Assembly (NCBI GenBank): GCA_021204565.1
Contig: JAJPZE010000173.1
Location: 1-7,136, forward strand
Reading direction: 5' to 3'
DNA: 7,136 nt
Source: Prevotella sp.
GTDB taxonomy: Bacteria > Bacteroidota > Bacteroidia > Bacteroidales > Bacteroidaceae
Positions 1 to 5,572 of this stretch are shown piece after piece. Under the pieces are notes generated by a model that worked only from the letters and a program-made list of their open reading frames with translations, searched no databases and was not told the DNA's origin. The number at the start of each line of letters is the position of its first letter. Position 1 is the first letter of the stretch. The position numbers and the translations under genes were made by a program.

Positions 1-2
1 TT

Positions 3-314
3 AATCAGACGCCCGATACGAAAACGACCGCGATGAGGATGATGAATATCCGTCCGGCGATAAAAACGTACCCGCAAGTTGAGGTAACGGCGGAGAACGA
101 TATGCTCTACGGGCAGATTAAGAGTATCGCGGAGCGTATTCAAGCCGAGCTCCGGCGGGGATTGAAGAACACGGAACTGACGCTTTCGCTCCGCCTCGCC
201 GAACAAACGGAAATGAAGCCAAAGCCCTCAAAGGGGGAAATATTAGAGAAAATGAAGAAGAACAACCCCGCTATAGGACTGCTCTTCAACACCATCGACC
301 TCGAATTGTCGTAA
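3..314 (+). CDS. dnaX: C-terminal end of probable DNA polymerase III gamma/tau subunit (partial)
   Basis: The frame is open from the window edge and ends at TAA 312-314, giving 103 visible residues, so the gene starts outside the window and the internal Met at 33 is not a real start. The visible part matches my memory of the tail of Bacteroidetes gamma/tau proteins: a beta-strand/helix block around VEVTAENDMLYGQIKS, a helix, a strand block LTLSLRLAE, a charged linker, then the ending NPAIGLLFNTIDLELS, where an NPAxxxL...DLEL ending is typical. In the family this protein is the clamp-loader ATPase that opens the sliding clamp; the ATPase domain lies outside this window. holA, coding for the partner delta subunit, is about 4 kb away on the other strand. 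The assignment rests on the tail only, so it could be another protein with a similar ending. Confidence 0.55.
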   Translation, partial: NQTPDTKTTAMRMMNIRPAIKTYPQVEVTAENDMLYGQIKSIAERIQAELRRGLKNTELTLSLRLAEQTEMKPKPSKGEILEKMKKNNPAIGLLFNTIDLELS

Positions 315-385
315 CCTTACGCCGCCTCGTTTGTCCGCCGGACGCGAGCGTTACCACACTCGACGAGGTCTACACACATCCAAAA

Positions 386-412
386 GCCGATAAATTGTCA
401 TAGACAACCGGC
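386..412 (-). terminator. Hairpin with short U-run, possible weak minus-strand terminator
   Basis: On the + strand GCCG (386-389) pairs with CGGC (409-412) and TTGTC (395-399) with GACAA (403-407) around the loop ATA, with an unequal internal loop. Read on the minus strand the hairpin is followed by CTTTTGG (380-386 reversed), a short U-run. It lies about 70-85 bases downstream of the minus-strand promoter-like pair at 477-508. The stem is short and interrupted, so termination activity is uncertain. Confidence 0.25.
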
Positions 413-476
413 ACGCTCTCGGAACATAACAGCAATCACATCCACTCGCAAATATGAGAATTTGTAATTCGCTTTG

Positions 477-508
477 CAAATATAATATCAGATTGTTAGC
501 AAAACAAA
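477..508 (-). promoter_or_regulatory. Bacteroidetes-type promoter candidate pointing left
   Basis: On the minus strand a TTTG (508-505) is followed after 20 bases by TATATTTG (484-477), which fits the Bacteroidetes TAnnTTTG -7 box and -33 TTTG at proper spacing. It points toward the dnaX-like 3' end, where there is no minus-strand gene. The surroundings are A/T-rich, so a chance match is possible. Confidence 0.35.
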
Positions 509-694
509 CAAATGAGTAATTATTTTTCTTATAATGCGCATTTTTCCTTTCATTTTCAAACTTTTAAGACATAATACGCTATAAATCGTCAACTCGGGAT
601 GTATATCGCGGGCGCATGCGAGCCTTGAAAGAGCCGCTTTCTTGATATGCCTTAGGAGTGTACGGAGCATAATCCGAAAAATGAGTGTTAATAT

Positions 695-725
695 TTTGCC
701 GGTTTACATAGTTACATTAAATTTG
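695..725 (+). promoter_or_regulatory. Promoter for the acidic-tail protein gene
   Basis: TTTG at 695-698, a 19-base spacer, and TAAATTTG at 718-725 match both boxes of the Bacteroidetes primary-sigma consensus (TTTG, then TAnnTTTG). The inferred transcription start is near 731, leaving an untranslated leader of about 70 bases before the ATG at 804. Confidence 0.65.
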
Positions 726-739
726 CCGCACGATACATC

Positions 740-771
740 CGACAGCGCCCCCGGGCGGGTCGGGAGTGTCG
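740..771 (+). promoter_or_regulatory. GC-rich leader hairpin before the 804 gene
   Basis: CGACA (740-744) pairs with TGTCG (767-771) and encloses a very G/C-rich segment of C-runs and G-runs that can pair in more than one register. It lies inside the inferred 5' leader, about 30 bases before the start codon. It stands out against the AT-rich surroundings. A role in mRNA stability or translation control is inference only. Confidence 0.35.
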
Positions 772-803
772 TTACATAAAAATCGAAAAGGCACCAAACG
801 AAT

Positions 804-1625
804 ATGAAACAAGGACAAGGGAACACTATCAAGACACTCACCCGGCGGACAATCTGGGACATCACCGAGCGGGACGTATTTCGCTTGTGGAAAGATGCGG
901 AACACGATGCCGACCTCAAAGACAGCCGCCAACACTATCTCGAAATCATCGCAACCGCTTTCGAGATGGAGGAATTGTCAATGCCCCGCCTGTCCGTACT
1001 GCGTAAATATGAAGCGCGCGGCTTCATAATCGACACGCTGAAAGGCGCGGGCGGGGAAGACACGAAATGGGCTCTCAAAAAACGGAAAATAACGCGCGTA
1101 GGCGACATAACCTACGACAATATCCATCACCTTACGCCAAAAGAATTGCTCGAAGCTATCGACCGCAACTTCGGAGGCGGCTGGGACTCCCTCTCGGAGA
1201 ATACTCAAAAAATCATCCGAAGTTATTTCGACATATCGACAACCACGCTCCCCAAGGACCGTCTGCACAATCCCGGCGGCATCTACGATATGCGCGTGGC
1301 GGAGAACTACGATGTATTGGAGATACCGAAAGGGACTTGGGTGGAGGTGATTTTCGCAAGAGAGAAACCGGAAATCGTCATCACATCCGACGACAACGAG
1401 CCGGAGACGGAGACGAACGAACCCGCTCAAGACGAATTTGAAGACACGCAGGAAAACTACGAGAACAACGAAGAAGACTTCTCCGAAACTTTCAACGACG
1501 AGCTGAAAGACGAGGACGTGCTGAGCGAGGAGTCGTTCGACGACGACTATCGTAACGGCTACGACGGCGAGGACGACGGCGAGATGACCATCGACGACGT
1601 GGTCGCCGCCGAGGACAGGGATTAG
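804..1625 (+). CDS. Conserved Bacteroidales-type hypothetical protein with acidic C-terminal tail
   Basis: I do not recognise a named family for this 273-residue protein; it resembles, from memory, unnamed proteins common in Bacteroidales. Residues about 15-185 look folded: an N-terminal helical part (TIWDITERDVFRLWKDAE, then SRQHYLEIIATAFEMEELSM), a basic segment (LKKRKITRVGD, near 91-101), a helical part with LTPKELLEAIDRNFGGGWDSL (110-130), and a strand-rich end with GTWVEVIFA. Residues 194-273 form a tail in which 36 of 80 residues are Asp or Glu and only three are Lys or Arg, probably disordered. There is no signal peptide or membrane segment, so it should be cytosolic. The ATG at 804 follows a weak AAAAGG 12 bases upstream and lies behind a good promoter (695-725). 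The stop TAG directly abuts the stop of the convergent gene. A tail of this type also occurs in RNA polymerase delta subunits and histone-mimic or nucleic-acid-competing proteins, but no homology to delta is visible. Confidence refers to it being a real gene. Confidence 0.85.
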   Translation: MKQGQGNTIKTLTRRTIWDITERDVFRLWKDAEHDADLKDSRQHYLEIIATAFEMEELSMPRLSVLRKYEARGFIIDTLKGAGGEDTKWALKKRKITRVGDITYDNIHHLTPKELLEAIDRNFGGGWDSLSENTQKIIRSYFDISTTTLPKDRLHNPGGIYDMRVAENYDVLEIPKGTWVEVIFAREKPEIVITSDDNEPETETNEPAQDEFEDTQENYENNEEDFSETFNDELKDEDVLSEESFDDDYRNGYDGEDDGEMTIDDVVAAEDRD

Positions 1626-1916
1626 TTATTGGTTGCCGGGGGAGGTATCGGGCGGCTCCAAGATGAGGCGTCTGACGGTTTCCGACTTATTATTCAGACG
1701 ATAATACCCGCGCTTCTTAGTACGAAGAAGCGCGGATGTTGCCTTGCCGGAATTGTTTCGGACAAAGCGCCGCACGGCGGCATAGACCTCTTCGTAGCCA
1801 ATCGGCTCGAAAAGCGAGTTCACTTCGTGATGAACATGACGGGCAATCTTGGCGGGCGACAACCCGCGCCGACCCGCAAGGGAAAGGATACCGATTATTT
1901 CTTTATCGTAGCTCAT
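1626..1916 (-). CDS. Small helix-turn-helix-like conserved protein
   Basis: This is a 96-residue protein starting MSYDKEIIGILSLAGRRG. I chose the ATG at 1916; a TTG at 1931 would add five residues (MVFLP) but would sit in the T-tract side of the terminator stem. The pattern KEIIGILSLAGRRGLSPAKIARHVHHEVNSLF (in two overlapping parts, residues 5-36) reads as helix, turn, recognition-helix, followed by GYEEVYAAVRRFVRNNS and a wing-like segment KKRGYYRLN (67-75), which together suggest a winged helix-turn-helix fold. It is rich in Arg/Lys and has no membrane segment. From memory, similar unnamed proteins occur across Bacteroidales; no function is known to me. It lies downstream of the 113-residue winged-helix gene on the same strand, with a strong terminator hairpin ending about 12 bases before its ATG, and no obvious promoter of its own. 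Its stop TAA abuts the stop of the convergent 804 gene. Confidence 0.75.
   Translation of the reverse strand: MSYDKEIIGILSLAGRRGLSPAKIARHVHHEVNSLFEPIGYEEVYAAVRRFVRNNSGKATSALLRTKKRGYYRLNNKSETVRRLILEPPDTSPGNQ
1708..1735. repeat. Perfect 11-bp inverted repeat inside the small HTH gene
   Basis: CCGCGCTTCTT (1708-1718) and AAGAAGCGCGG (1725-1735) are exact inverted repeats around a 6-base loop. On the minus strand they encode the LLRTKKRG part of the HTH-like protein. On the + strand the structure lies about 83 bases past the stop of the 804 gene. Neither strand has a T-run behind it, so it is not a classical intrinsic terminator. Confidence 0.6.
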
Positions 1917-1920
1917 CGGA

Positions 1921-1971
1921 AGAAAAACCAAAGGGGAGTTGCTTCACCGGTTGGAATGCAACTCCCCTTTG
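1921..1971 (-). terminator. Strong intrinsic terminator between the two small HTH genes
   Basis: A perfect 14-bp stem (1929-1942 with 1958-1971; core AAAGGGGAGTTGC / GCAACTCCCCTTT) surrounds a 15-base loop. On the minus strand it is followed by GGTTTTTCTT, a U-run of five (1927-1923). It starts about 38 bases after the stop of the 2010-2351 gene, which it should terminate. The U-run ends only a few bases before the ATG of the next gene (1916). The structure is close to symmetric, but the + strand side has only TTT followed by GCG, so termination is expected mainly leftward. Confidence 0.8.
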
Positions 1972-2009
1972 CGTCAAGTTTATGGCTTGTCTGCCTTGCA
2001 GGGACTCTC

Positions 2010-2351
2010 TTACGCGAGGCTGATGTCAGCAACGTTCTCGCCCTTCACCTTGCCCTCTTTGAAGAGCCATCCCAAGCCGAGATACACCTCTTTCTCGGTT
2101 ATGCCGGCCGCCTTTGCAATCTCCTGAACGGTCAGGGTCGTGCCCGCTGCGGCAAGAGCCTGGTACACATCACCGGCACGGAAGCCGACGCTCTCTGCGT
2201 TAATGTAATCAGCATTCTTCACCACACACTTTCTGCCGCGCTTTGCCTTAACCGGCGCGTCGGCGGAAACAACCGCCTCTTCACTCTTAGCAGCCTTAGC
2301 TTCAACCGCTTTCGCAGCAACCTTACCGGTTGCAGTCTTCTTACCTGTCAT
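2010..2351 (-). CDS. Winged helix-turn-helix protein (DUF2582-like) with Lys/Ala-rich N-terminus
   Basis: 113 residues. Residues 1-45 are low-complexity and Lys/Ala-rich, ending in KAKRGRK (35-41), which has the R-G-R core of an AT-hook though not its flanking prolines. Residues about 56-110 form the folded part: GFRAGDVYQALAAAG (helix 1), TLTVQEIAKAAGI (helix 2), TEKEVYLGLGWLFKEGKV (recognition helix and start of wing). The last segment closely resembles the VYLALGWLAREGKI-type pattern I know from DUF2582 winged-helix proteins of Bacteroidetes. The likely role is DNA binding, as a small regulator or nucleoid-associated protein; the target is unknown. The start ATG at 2351 follows an A-rich leader without a clear Shine-Dalgarno site and a TACCTTTG box at 2402-2409. 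A strong terminator lies downstream. Confidence 0.85.
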   Translation of the reverse strand: MTGKKTATGKVAAKAVEAKAAKSEEAVVSADAPVKAKRGRKCVVKNADYINAESVGFRAGDVYQALAAAGTTLTVQEIAKAAGITEKEVYLGLGWLFKEGKVKGENVADISLA

Positions 2352-2401
2352 AAATTAAACTGAAATTAAATACCTGAATTGTATCCTTTTAATTGCGGGA
2401 G

Positions 2402-2409
2402 CAAAGGTA
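2402..2409 (-). promoter_or_regulatory. -7 box of the promoter for the 113-residue winged-helix gene
   Basis: TACCTTTG on the minus strand (2409-2402) is an exact TAnnTTTG match, about 50 bases upstream of the ATG at 2351. No TTTG is found at the usual 19-21 base spacing; that position carries the AATG of a repeated motif instead. The missing -33 element suggests a promoter that is weak or depends on an activator. Confidence 0.6.
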
Positions 2410-2422
2410 CAAACTTATGCAT

Positions 2423-2456
2423 TATACATTCCGTATATTCAGTTCAATATACATTC
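2423..2456. repeat. Repeated TATACATTC motif with an inverted repeat between the copies
   Basis: TATACATTC occurs at 2423-2431 and again at 2448-2456, 25 bases apart start to start. Between and overlapping them is a 7-bp inverted repeat, GTATATT (2433-2439) and AATATAC (2446-2452), with a 6-base spacer. The first copy covers the expected -33 region of the minus-strand promoter at 2402-2409. This arrangement fits an operator or activator site, but base composition is A/T-rich and such repeats could arise by chance. Confidence 0.35.
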
Positions 2457-2460
2457 TTTA

Positions 2461-2505
2461 TTGACTTTTATCAACAATATTCTCTTTTTCGTTGATATGC
2501 GTCAA
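2461..2505 (-). terminator. Interrupted inverted repeat just after aspS
   Basis: TTGAC (2461-2465) pairs with GTCAA (2501-2505) and TATCAAC (2469-2475) with GTTGATA (2491-2497), separated by matched 3-base internal loops, with a 15-base loop in the middle. It begins 16 bases after the aspS stop. No U-run follows on the minus strand, so it may be a weak terminator or a 3'-end stabilising hairpin rather than a classical terminator. Confidence 0.35.
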
Positions 2506-2521
2506 TCGTTTATACAAATTA

Positions 2522-4300
2522 CTAACGTTTTGACTTCTCCACCGCATCGGTATTTACCGATATGAAATCCTCGTCCAACTGCTTCTTGTCCACAGCCGAC
2601 GGGGCATCGAGCATAACGTCCCTGCCCGAGTTGTTCTTGGGGAACGCGATACAATCGCGTATGCTGTCCAACCCGGCAAAGATTGAAACCCAACGGTCGA
2701 GACCGTATGCGAGACCGCCATGAGGGGGCGCACCGTATTTGAAAGCGTTCATCAGGAACCCGAATTGCGCCTGTGCTTTCTCCGGCGTAAACCCTAATAT
2801 CTCAAACATTTTCTCTTGCAACTCCGGGTCGTGTATACGAATAGAGCCGCCGCCGAGCTCCACGCCGTTGCACACCATGTCGTAAGCGTCGGCGCGTACG
2901 GCAGCCGGGTCGGTGTCGAGGAGCGGGATATCGCAATCCATCGGATGTGTAAACGGATGGTGCATCGCCATCAGACGCCCCTCTTCATCGCTCCATTCGA
3001 ACATCGGGAACTCGGTTACCCAAAGCATCGCGAACTTGTTCTTGTCTCTCAGACCTAACCTTTCGCCCATCTCAAGCCGCAGTTCGCAAAGCTGACGGCG
3101 CGTATTCATCGCGTCGTCGCCCGAGAGGATGAGGAGCAAATCGCCGGGTTTGGCATTCATCTTCGTACGTAATGACTGTAATGTTTCTTGGGTGTAAAAC
3201 TTGTCAACCGACGACTTAACCGTCCCGTCAGCTGATATCCGGGCATACACGAGCCCTTTCGCGCCAATCTGCGGACGCTTTACCCATTCCGTCAGACGGT
3301 CGATATCCTTCCGCGTATACGTCGCTTGACCCGGCACGCAAATGCCCCCGATGTAAGCCGCTTCGTTGAACACGGCGAACGTGCCGTTGCCCTTCAGTAC
3401 GTCGTCAAGCTCTACAAACTCCATCCCGAAACGCATATCCGGCTTGTCCGAACCGAAACGGCGCATACACTCATCCCAGGTCAGACGCAAGAAGGAACCG
3501 TCGAATTCAACGCCGCGAAGCTCCTTAAACAGATACTTCGCCATACCCTCAAAGGTCGTTATAATATCTTCCTGGGTGATGAAACTCATCTCGCAATCAA
3601 TCTGCGTGAACTCCGGCTGGCGGTCGGCACGCAGATCCTCGTCGCGGAAACATTTCACTATTTGGAAGTATCTGTCGAACCCGGCAACCATATGAAGTTG
3701 CTTCAAGGTCTGCGGGCTCTGGGGTAAAGCATAAAACTCGCCCGGGTTCATGCGCGAGGGAACGATGAAGTCGCGCGCTCCCTCCGGCGTCGACCCGATG
3801 AGCATCGGTGTCTCCACCTCTATAAAACCTATGTTCGACAGGTAGTTACGCACGGCAATACAAAAACGATGACGCAGCTCGAGGTTCCGTCTGACAGCCG
3901 TCCGGCGAAGATCCAAATAGCGGTATTTCATACGTATATCGTCTCCGCCGTCGGTGTTGTCCTCAATTGTGAACGGCGGCGTGAGGCTCTTGTTCAATAC
4001 GTTAAGCTCGATTACATCTATCTCGATGTCGCCTGTTGGCAGGCTCGCATTCTTCGAATAACGCTCCGAAACAGTGCCCGTCGCTTGCACGACATACTCT
4101 CTGCCTAATGCATTCGCCGCCTCGCACAACGCCGCATCCGTCTGTTCGTTGAACTTGAGTTGCGTTATGCCGTAACGATCGCGCAAGTCGACGAATGTCA
4201 GAGCGCCCATACGGCGCACACGCTGTACCCACCCGGCAAGCGTAACCCGCTCGCCGGCGTTCTCTATACGAAGTTCTCCGCACGTCTTTGTCCTGTACAT
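2522..4300 (-). CDS. aspS: Aspartyl-tRNA synthetase
   Basis: This 592-residue class IIb synthetase, full length for the bacterial type, joins aspartate to tRNA-Asp in the cytosol. Order of parts: the N-terminal OB-fold anticodon-binding domain (about 1-105, with LAGWVQRVRRMGALTFVDLR); the catalytic core beginning near YRYLDLRR (127-134) and ETPMLIGSTPEGARDF; the QSPQ loop (194-197); motif 2 with FRDEDLRADRQPEFTQID (218-235); the bacterial insertion (GAD-type) domain at roughly 290-415; and the C-terminal core with FTHPMD (450-455), ELGGGSIRIH (481-490) and motif 3 GLAYGLDRW (529-537). The bacterial insertion domain separates it from the archaeal/eukaryotic type. Whether it also charges tRNA-Asn cannot be told from this window. 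The ATG at 4300 fits the family N-terminus (MYRTKTCGELR). It has its own promoter (4353-4384) and no clear Shine-Dalgarno site. Confidence 0.98.
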   Translation of the reverse strand: MYRTKTCGELRIENAGERVTLAGWVQRVRRMGALTFVDLRDRYGITQLKFNEQTDAALCEAANALGREYVVQATGTVSERYSKNASLPTGDIEIDVIELNVLNKSLTPPFTIEDNTDGGDDIRMKYRYLDLRRTAVRRNLELRHRFCIAVRNYLSNIGFIEVETPMLIGSTPEGARDFIVPSRMNPGEFYALPQSPQTLKQLHMVAGFDRYFQIVKCFRDEDLRADRQPEFTQIDCEMSFITQEDIITTFEGMAKYLFKELRGVEFDGSFLRLTWDECMRRFGSDKPDMRFGMEFVELDDVLKGNGTFAVFNEAAYIGGICVPGQATYTRKDIDRLTEWVKRPQIGAKGLVYARISADGTVKSSVDKFYTQETLQSLRTKMNAKPGDLLLILSGDDAMNTRRQLCELRLEMGERLGLRDKNKFAMLWVTEFPMFEWSDEEGRLMAMHHPFTHPMDCDIPLLDTDPAAVRADAYDMVCNGVELGGGSIRIHDPELQEKMFEILGFTPEKAQAQFGFLMNAFKYGAPPHGGLAYGLDRWVSIFAGLDSIRDCIAFPKNNSGRDVMLDAPSAVDKKQLDEDFISVNTDAVEKSKR

Positions 4301-4352
4301 ATTCTGATTATGATTTGTTTTATTCTCGGTTTACCGGCTTTCTTCAGCGGCG

Positions 4353-4384
4353 CAAAATTAGTTCAAACATTAGCAATACACAAA
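4353..4384 (-). promoter_or_regulatory. Promoter of aspS
   Basis: On the minus strand TTTG (4384-4381), a 20-base spacer, and TAATTTTG (4360-4353) match the two-box Bacteroidetes consensus. The inferred transcription start is near 4347, giving a leader of about 45 bases to the ATG at 4300. It lies in the 142-base gap after holA, so aspS is probably transcribed on its own as well as by any read-through from holA. Confidence 0.65.
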
Positions 4385-4442
4385 CAAAAGCTCTTGTTTT
4401 ATGCGCCGCTGCCGTATGTTAATTATTCGCTTATAAAACGGC

Positions 4443-5471
4443 TTAGCAGAAAATGAAGTAGAGAAGCTCGCGTGCAAGCTCGCCGGCATCGGTGTTGCCG
4501 GTAGAGTTAAGCCCCTTTATCTTTTCGTCTGTCTCGCGTATACGGGAAATGATTTGCATTGTCTTGCCCGCCGTGTAGTGCCTCATCGCAATCATATACT
4601 CGTCGGCAACCCAACTGCCGTATAGGTCGAGGTGCCGCGCCACAACGGATTGATCGTTGCGATTAGGCGCATACCAGGCCAACATAAGGTTCTCAAAGAA
4701 ATAAAATAATGTGGGGAGCAACACGAACGGACCGCCCGACTTGGGGTTCTTAACGAAATAATCAAGTATGCGAAAGGCGCGAAGAACATCTTTGTTGGCT
4801 ACCGCCTTGCGGAACTCCGACGGATTATAATCTCTGCTTATGCCTATCGATTGCTCGACTATTTCCGGCGTTACGTTCGTTTCGCCCGTAGGCATGGCGA
4901 GGCATAACTTATCCAATTCCGAAGCCAAACGGCATAAATCGCTCCCTATCGACTCGGCTATAATCCCGGCGGTGCGCCCGTCAATGTTCATTCCGCGTCC
5001 CTTTACGAAGCCCGTTACAAAGCCCGGCAGGCTCCGTTCGCTAACCTTTACGCTTTCGAAAACCACGCCCGCAGTACGCGCTTTCGCAAGTATCTTCCGT
5101 CGTCCGTCTATGTTTCCGTTCTTATGACAATACACGAGGATGGTCTGCGGCGAAGGTTTGTCCATGTATTTGTCAAGCTCGTCGGTATTCTTAATGTTTT
5201 GCGCTTCCTTCACGATAATAACTTTATGCTCCGCCATCATCGGGTATTCGCGCGCCATATCGGCGATTTGAGCCGCCGTAACGTCAGATCCGAAGACGAC
5301 AAACTGGTTAAACTCACGTTCGTCTTCGGAGAGGACGGTTGTGGCGAGCGCATTACAGATGCTGTCGATGAAGTACGCCTCTTCTCCCATAAGTATGTAG
5401 ACGGGCGCGAACTTCCGGGCGCGTATGTCGCGCATTATCTCCTCATAGCCGATGTTTTGTTTCTTCGCCAT
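4443..5471 (-). CDS. holA: DNA polymerase III delta subunit (clamp loader)
   Basis: This 342-residue protein has the usual length for the delta subunit, which binds and opens the beta sliding clamp as part of the clamp-loader complex with gamma/tau and delta'. The N-terminal AAA+-like domain carries FAPVYILMGEEAYFID (21-36), the family pattern PxYxLxGEExxxI that takes the place of a working P-loop. It also has EYPMMAEHKVIIVKEA (75-90), the mid-domain ESIGSDLCRLASELDKL (173-189) typical of delta, and a helical C-terminal collar domain (about 210-342) including the LLPTLFYFFENLM helix. The ATG at 5471 starts MAKKQNIGYEEI, which fits; the leader has no clear Shine-Dalgarno site. A good promoter lies at 5511-5542. 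A nuclease-domain gene is divergent, and aspS follows on the same strand after 142 bases. Confidence 0.93.
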   Translation of the reverse strand: MAKKQNIGYEEIMRDIRARKFAPVYILMGEEAYFIDSICNALATTVLSEDEREFNQFVVFGSDVTAAQIADMAREYPMMAEHKVIIVKEAQNIKNTDELDKYMDKPSPQTILVYCHKNGNIDGRRKILAKARTAGVVFESVKVSERSLPGFVTGFVKGRGMNIDGRTAGIIAESIGSDLCRLASELDKLCLAMPTGETNVTPEIVEQSIGISRDYNPSEFRKAVANKDVLRAFRILDYFVKNPKSGGPFVLLPTLFYFFENLMLAWYAPNRNDQSVVARHLDLYGSWVADEYMIAMRHYTAGKTMQIISRIRETDEKIKGLNSTGNTDAGELARELLYFIFC

Positions 5472-5493
5472 ATACGAATTATTCCGCTTTGAT

Positions 5494-5501
5494 TATCTTT
5501 G
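5494..5501 (+). promoter_or_regulatory. -7 box candidate for the nuclease-domain gene
   Basis: TATCTTTG at 5494-5501 fits TAnnTTTG and points right, about 72 bases before the ATG at 5573. No TTTG occurs at the proper distance upstream. It lies 9 bases from the opposing holA -7 box, so the two RNA polymerase footprints would overlap. Confidence 0.4.
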
Positions 5502-5510
5502 CACCGCGTT

Positions 5511-5542
5511 CAAAGGTAATGCAAACCGGCAAGAGGAGCAAA
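5511..5542 (-). promoter_or_regulatory. Promoter of holA
   Basis: On the minus strand TTTG (5542-5539), a 20-base spacer, and TACCTTTG (5518-5511) match both Bacteroidetes promoter boxes. The inferred transcription start is near 5505, leaving about 35 bases before the holA ATG at 5471. Confidence 0.65.
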
Positions 5543-5555
5543 TAAAAACAAATAA

Positions 5556-5562
5556 AAGGAAG
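5556..5562 (+). promoter_or_regulatory. Shine-Dalgarno site of the nuclease-domain gene
   Basis: AAGGAAG lies 10 bases before the ATG at 5573 in an A-rich leader. It is the clearest Shine-Dalgarno-like sequence in the window and supports this start. Confidence 0.55.
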
Positions 5563-5572
5563 ATAAACGGAT

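Larger units (their letters stand above)
315..803. other. Long AT-rich intergenic region with promoters and hairpins
   Basis: About 490 bases without a convincing gene. The middle part (roughly 455-720) is clearly richer in A/T than the flanking genes. It holds a + strand promoter near its right end for the 804 gene, a leader hairpin at 740-771, a minus-strand promoter-like pair at 477-508, and a hairpin at 386-412. A further GC-rich hairpin at 326-348 (CTCG, GTCC / GGAC, CGAG) follows the dnaX-like gene by 11 bases but has no T-tract. I see no tRNA, known structural RNA, or believable short ORF. Confidence 0.6.

Noticed and set aside
488..670. 60-residue open frame on the minus strand in the long intergenic region
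   Set aside because: No family resemblance, no promoter boxes or ribosome site upstream, and unstructured composition; most likely chance in AT-rich DNA.
978..1430. 150-codon open frame on the minus strand inside the acidic-tail gene
   Set aside because: Antisense shadow; the + strand frame has a promoter, a full reading frame and a plausible fold.
1917..1931. TTG start extending the small HTH protein by MVFLP
   Set aside because: It lies in the terminator stem and U-run region; the ATG at 1916 gives a natural N-terminus MSYDKEI.
1629..2363. 244-codon open frame on the + strand
   Set aside because: It runs antisense across both small HTH genes and the terminator between them. The minus-strand proteins show family-like patterns, while this frame has none and is rich in Leu, Cys and Arg as expected for a shadow.
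4396..4439. GTTTTAT / ATAAAAC inverted repeat between holA and aspS
   Set aside because: 7 bp with a 30-base spacer, AT-rich, and no U-run after it on the minus strand; also overlaps no known signal. Too weak to call a holA terminator.
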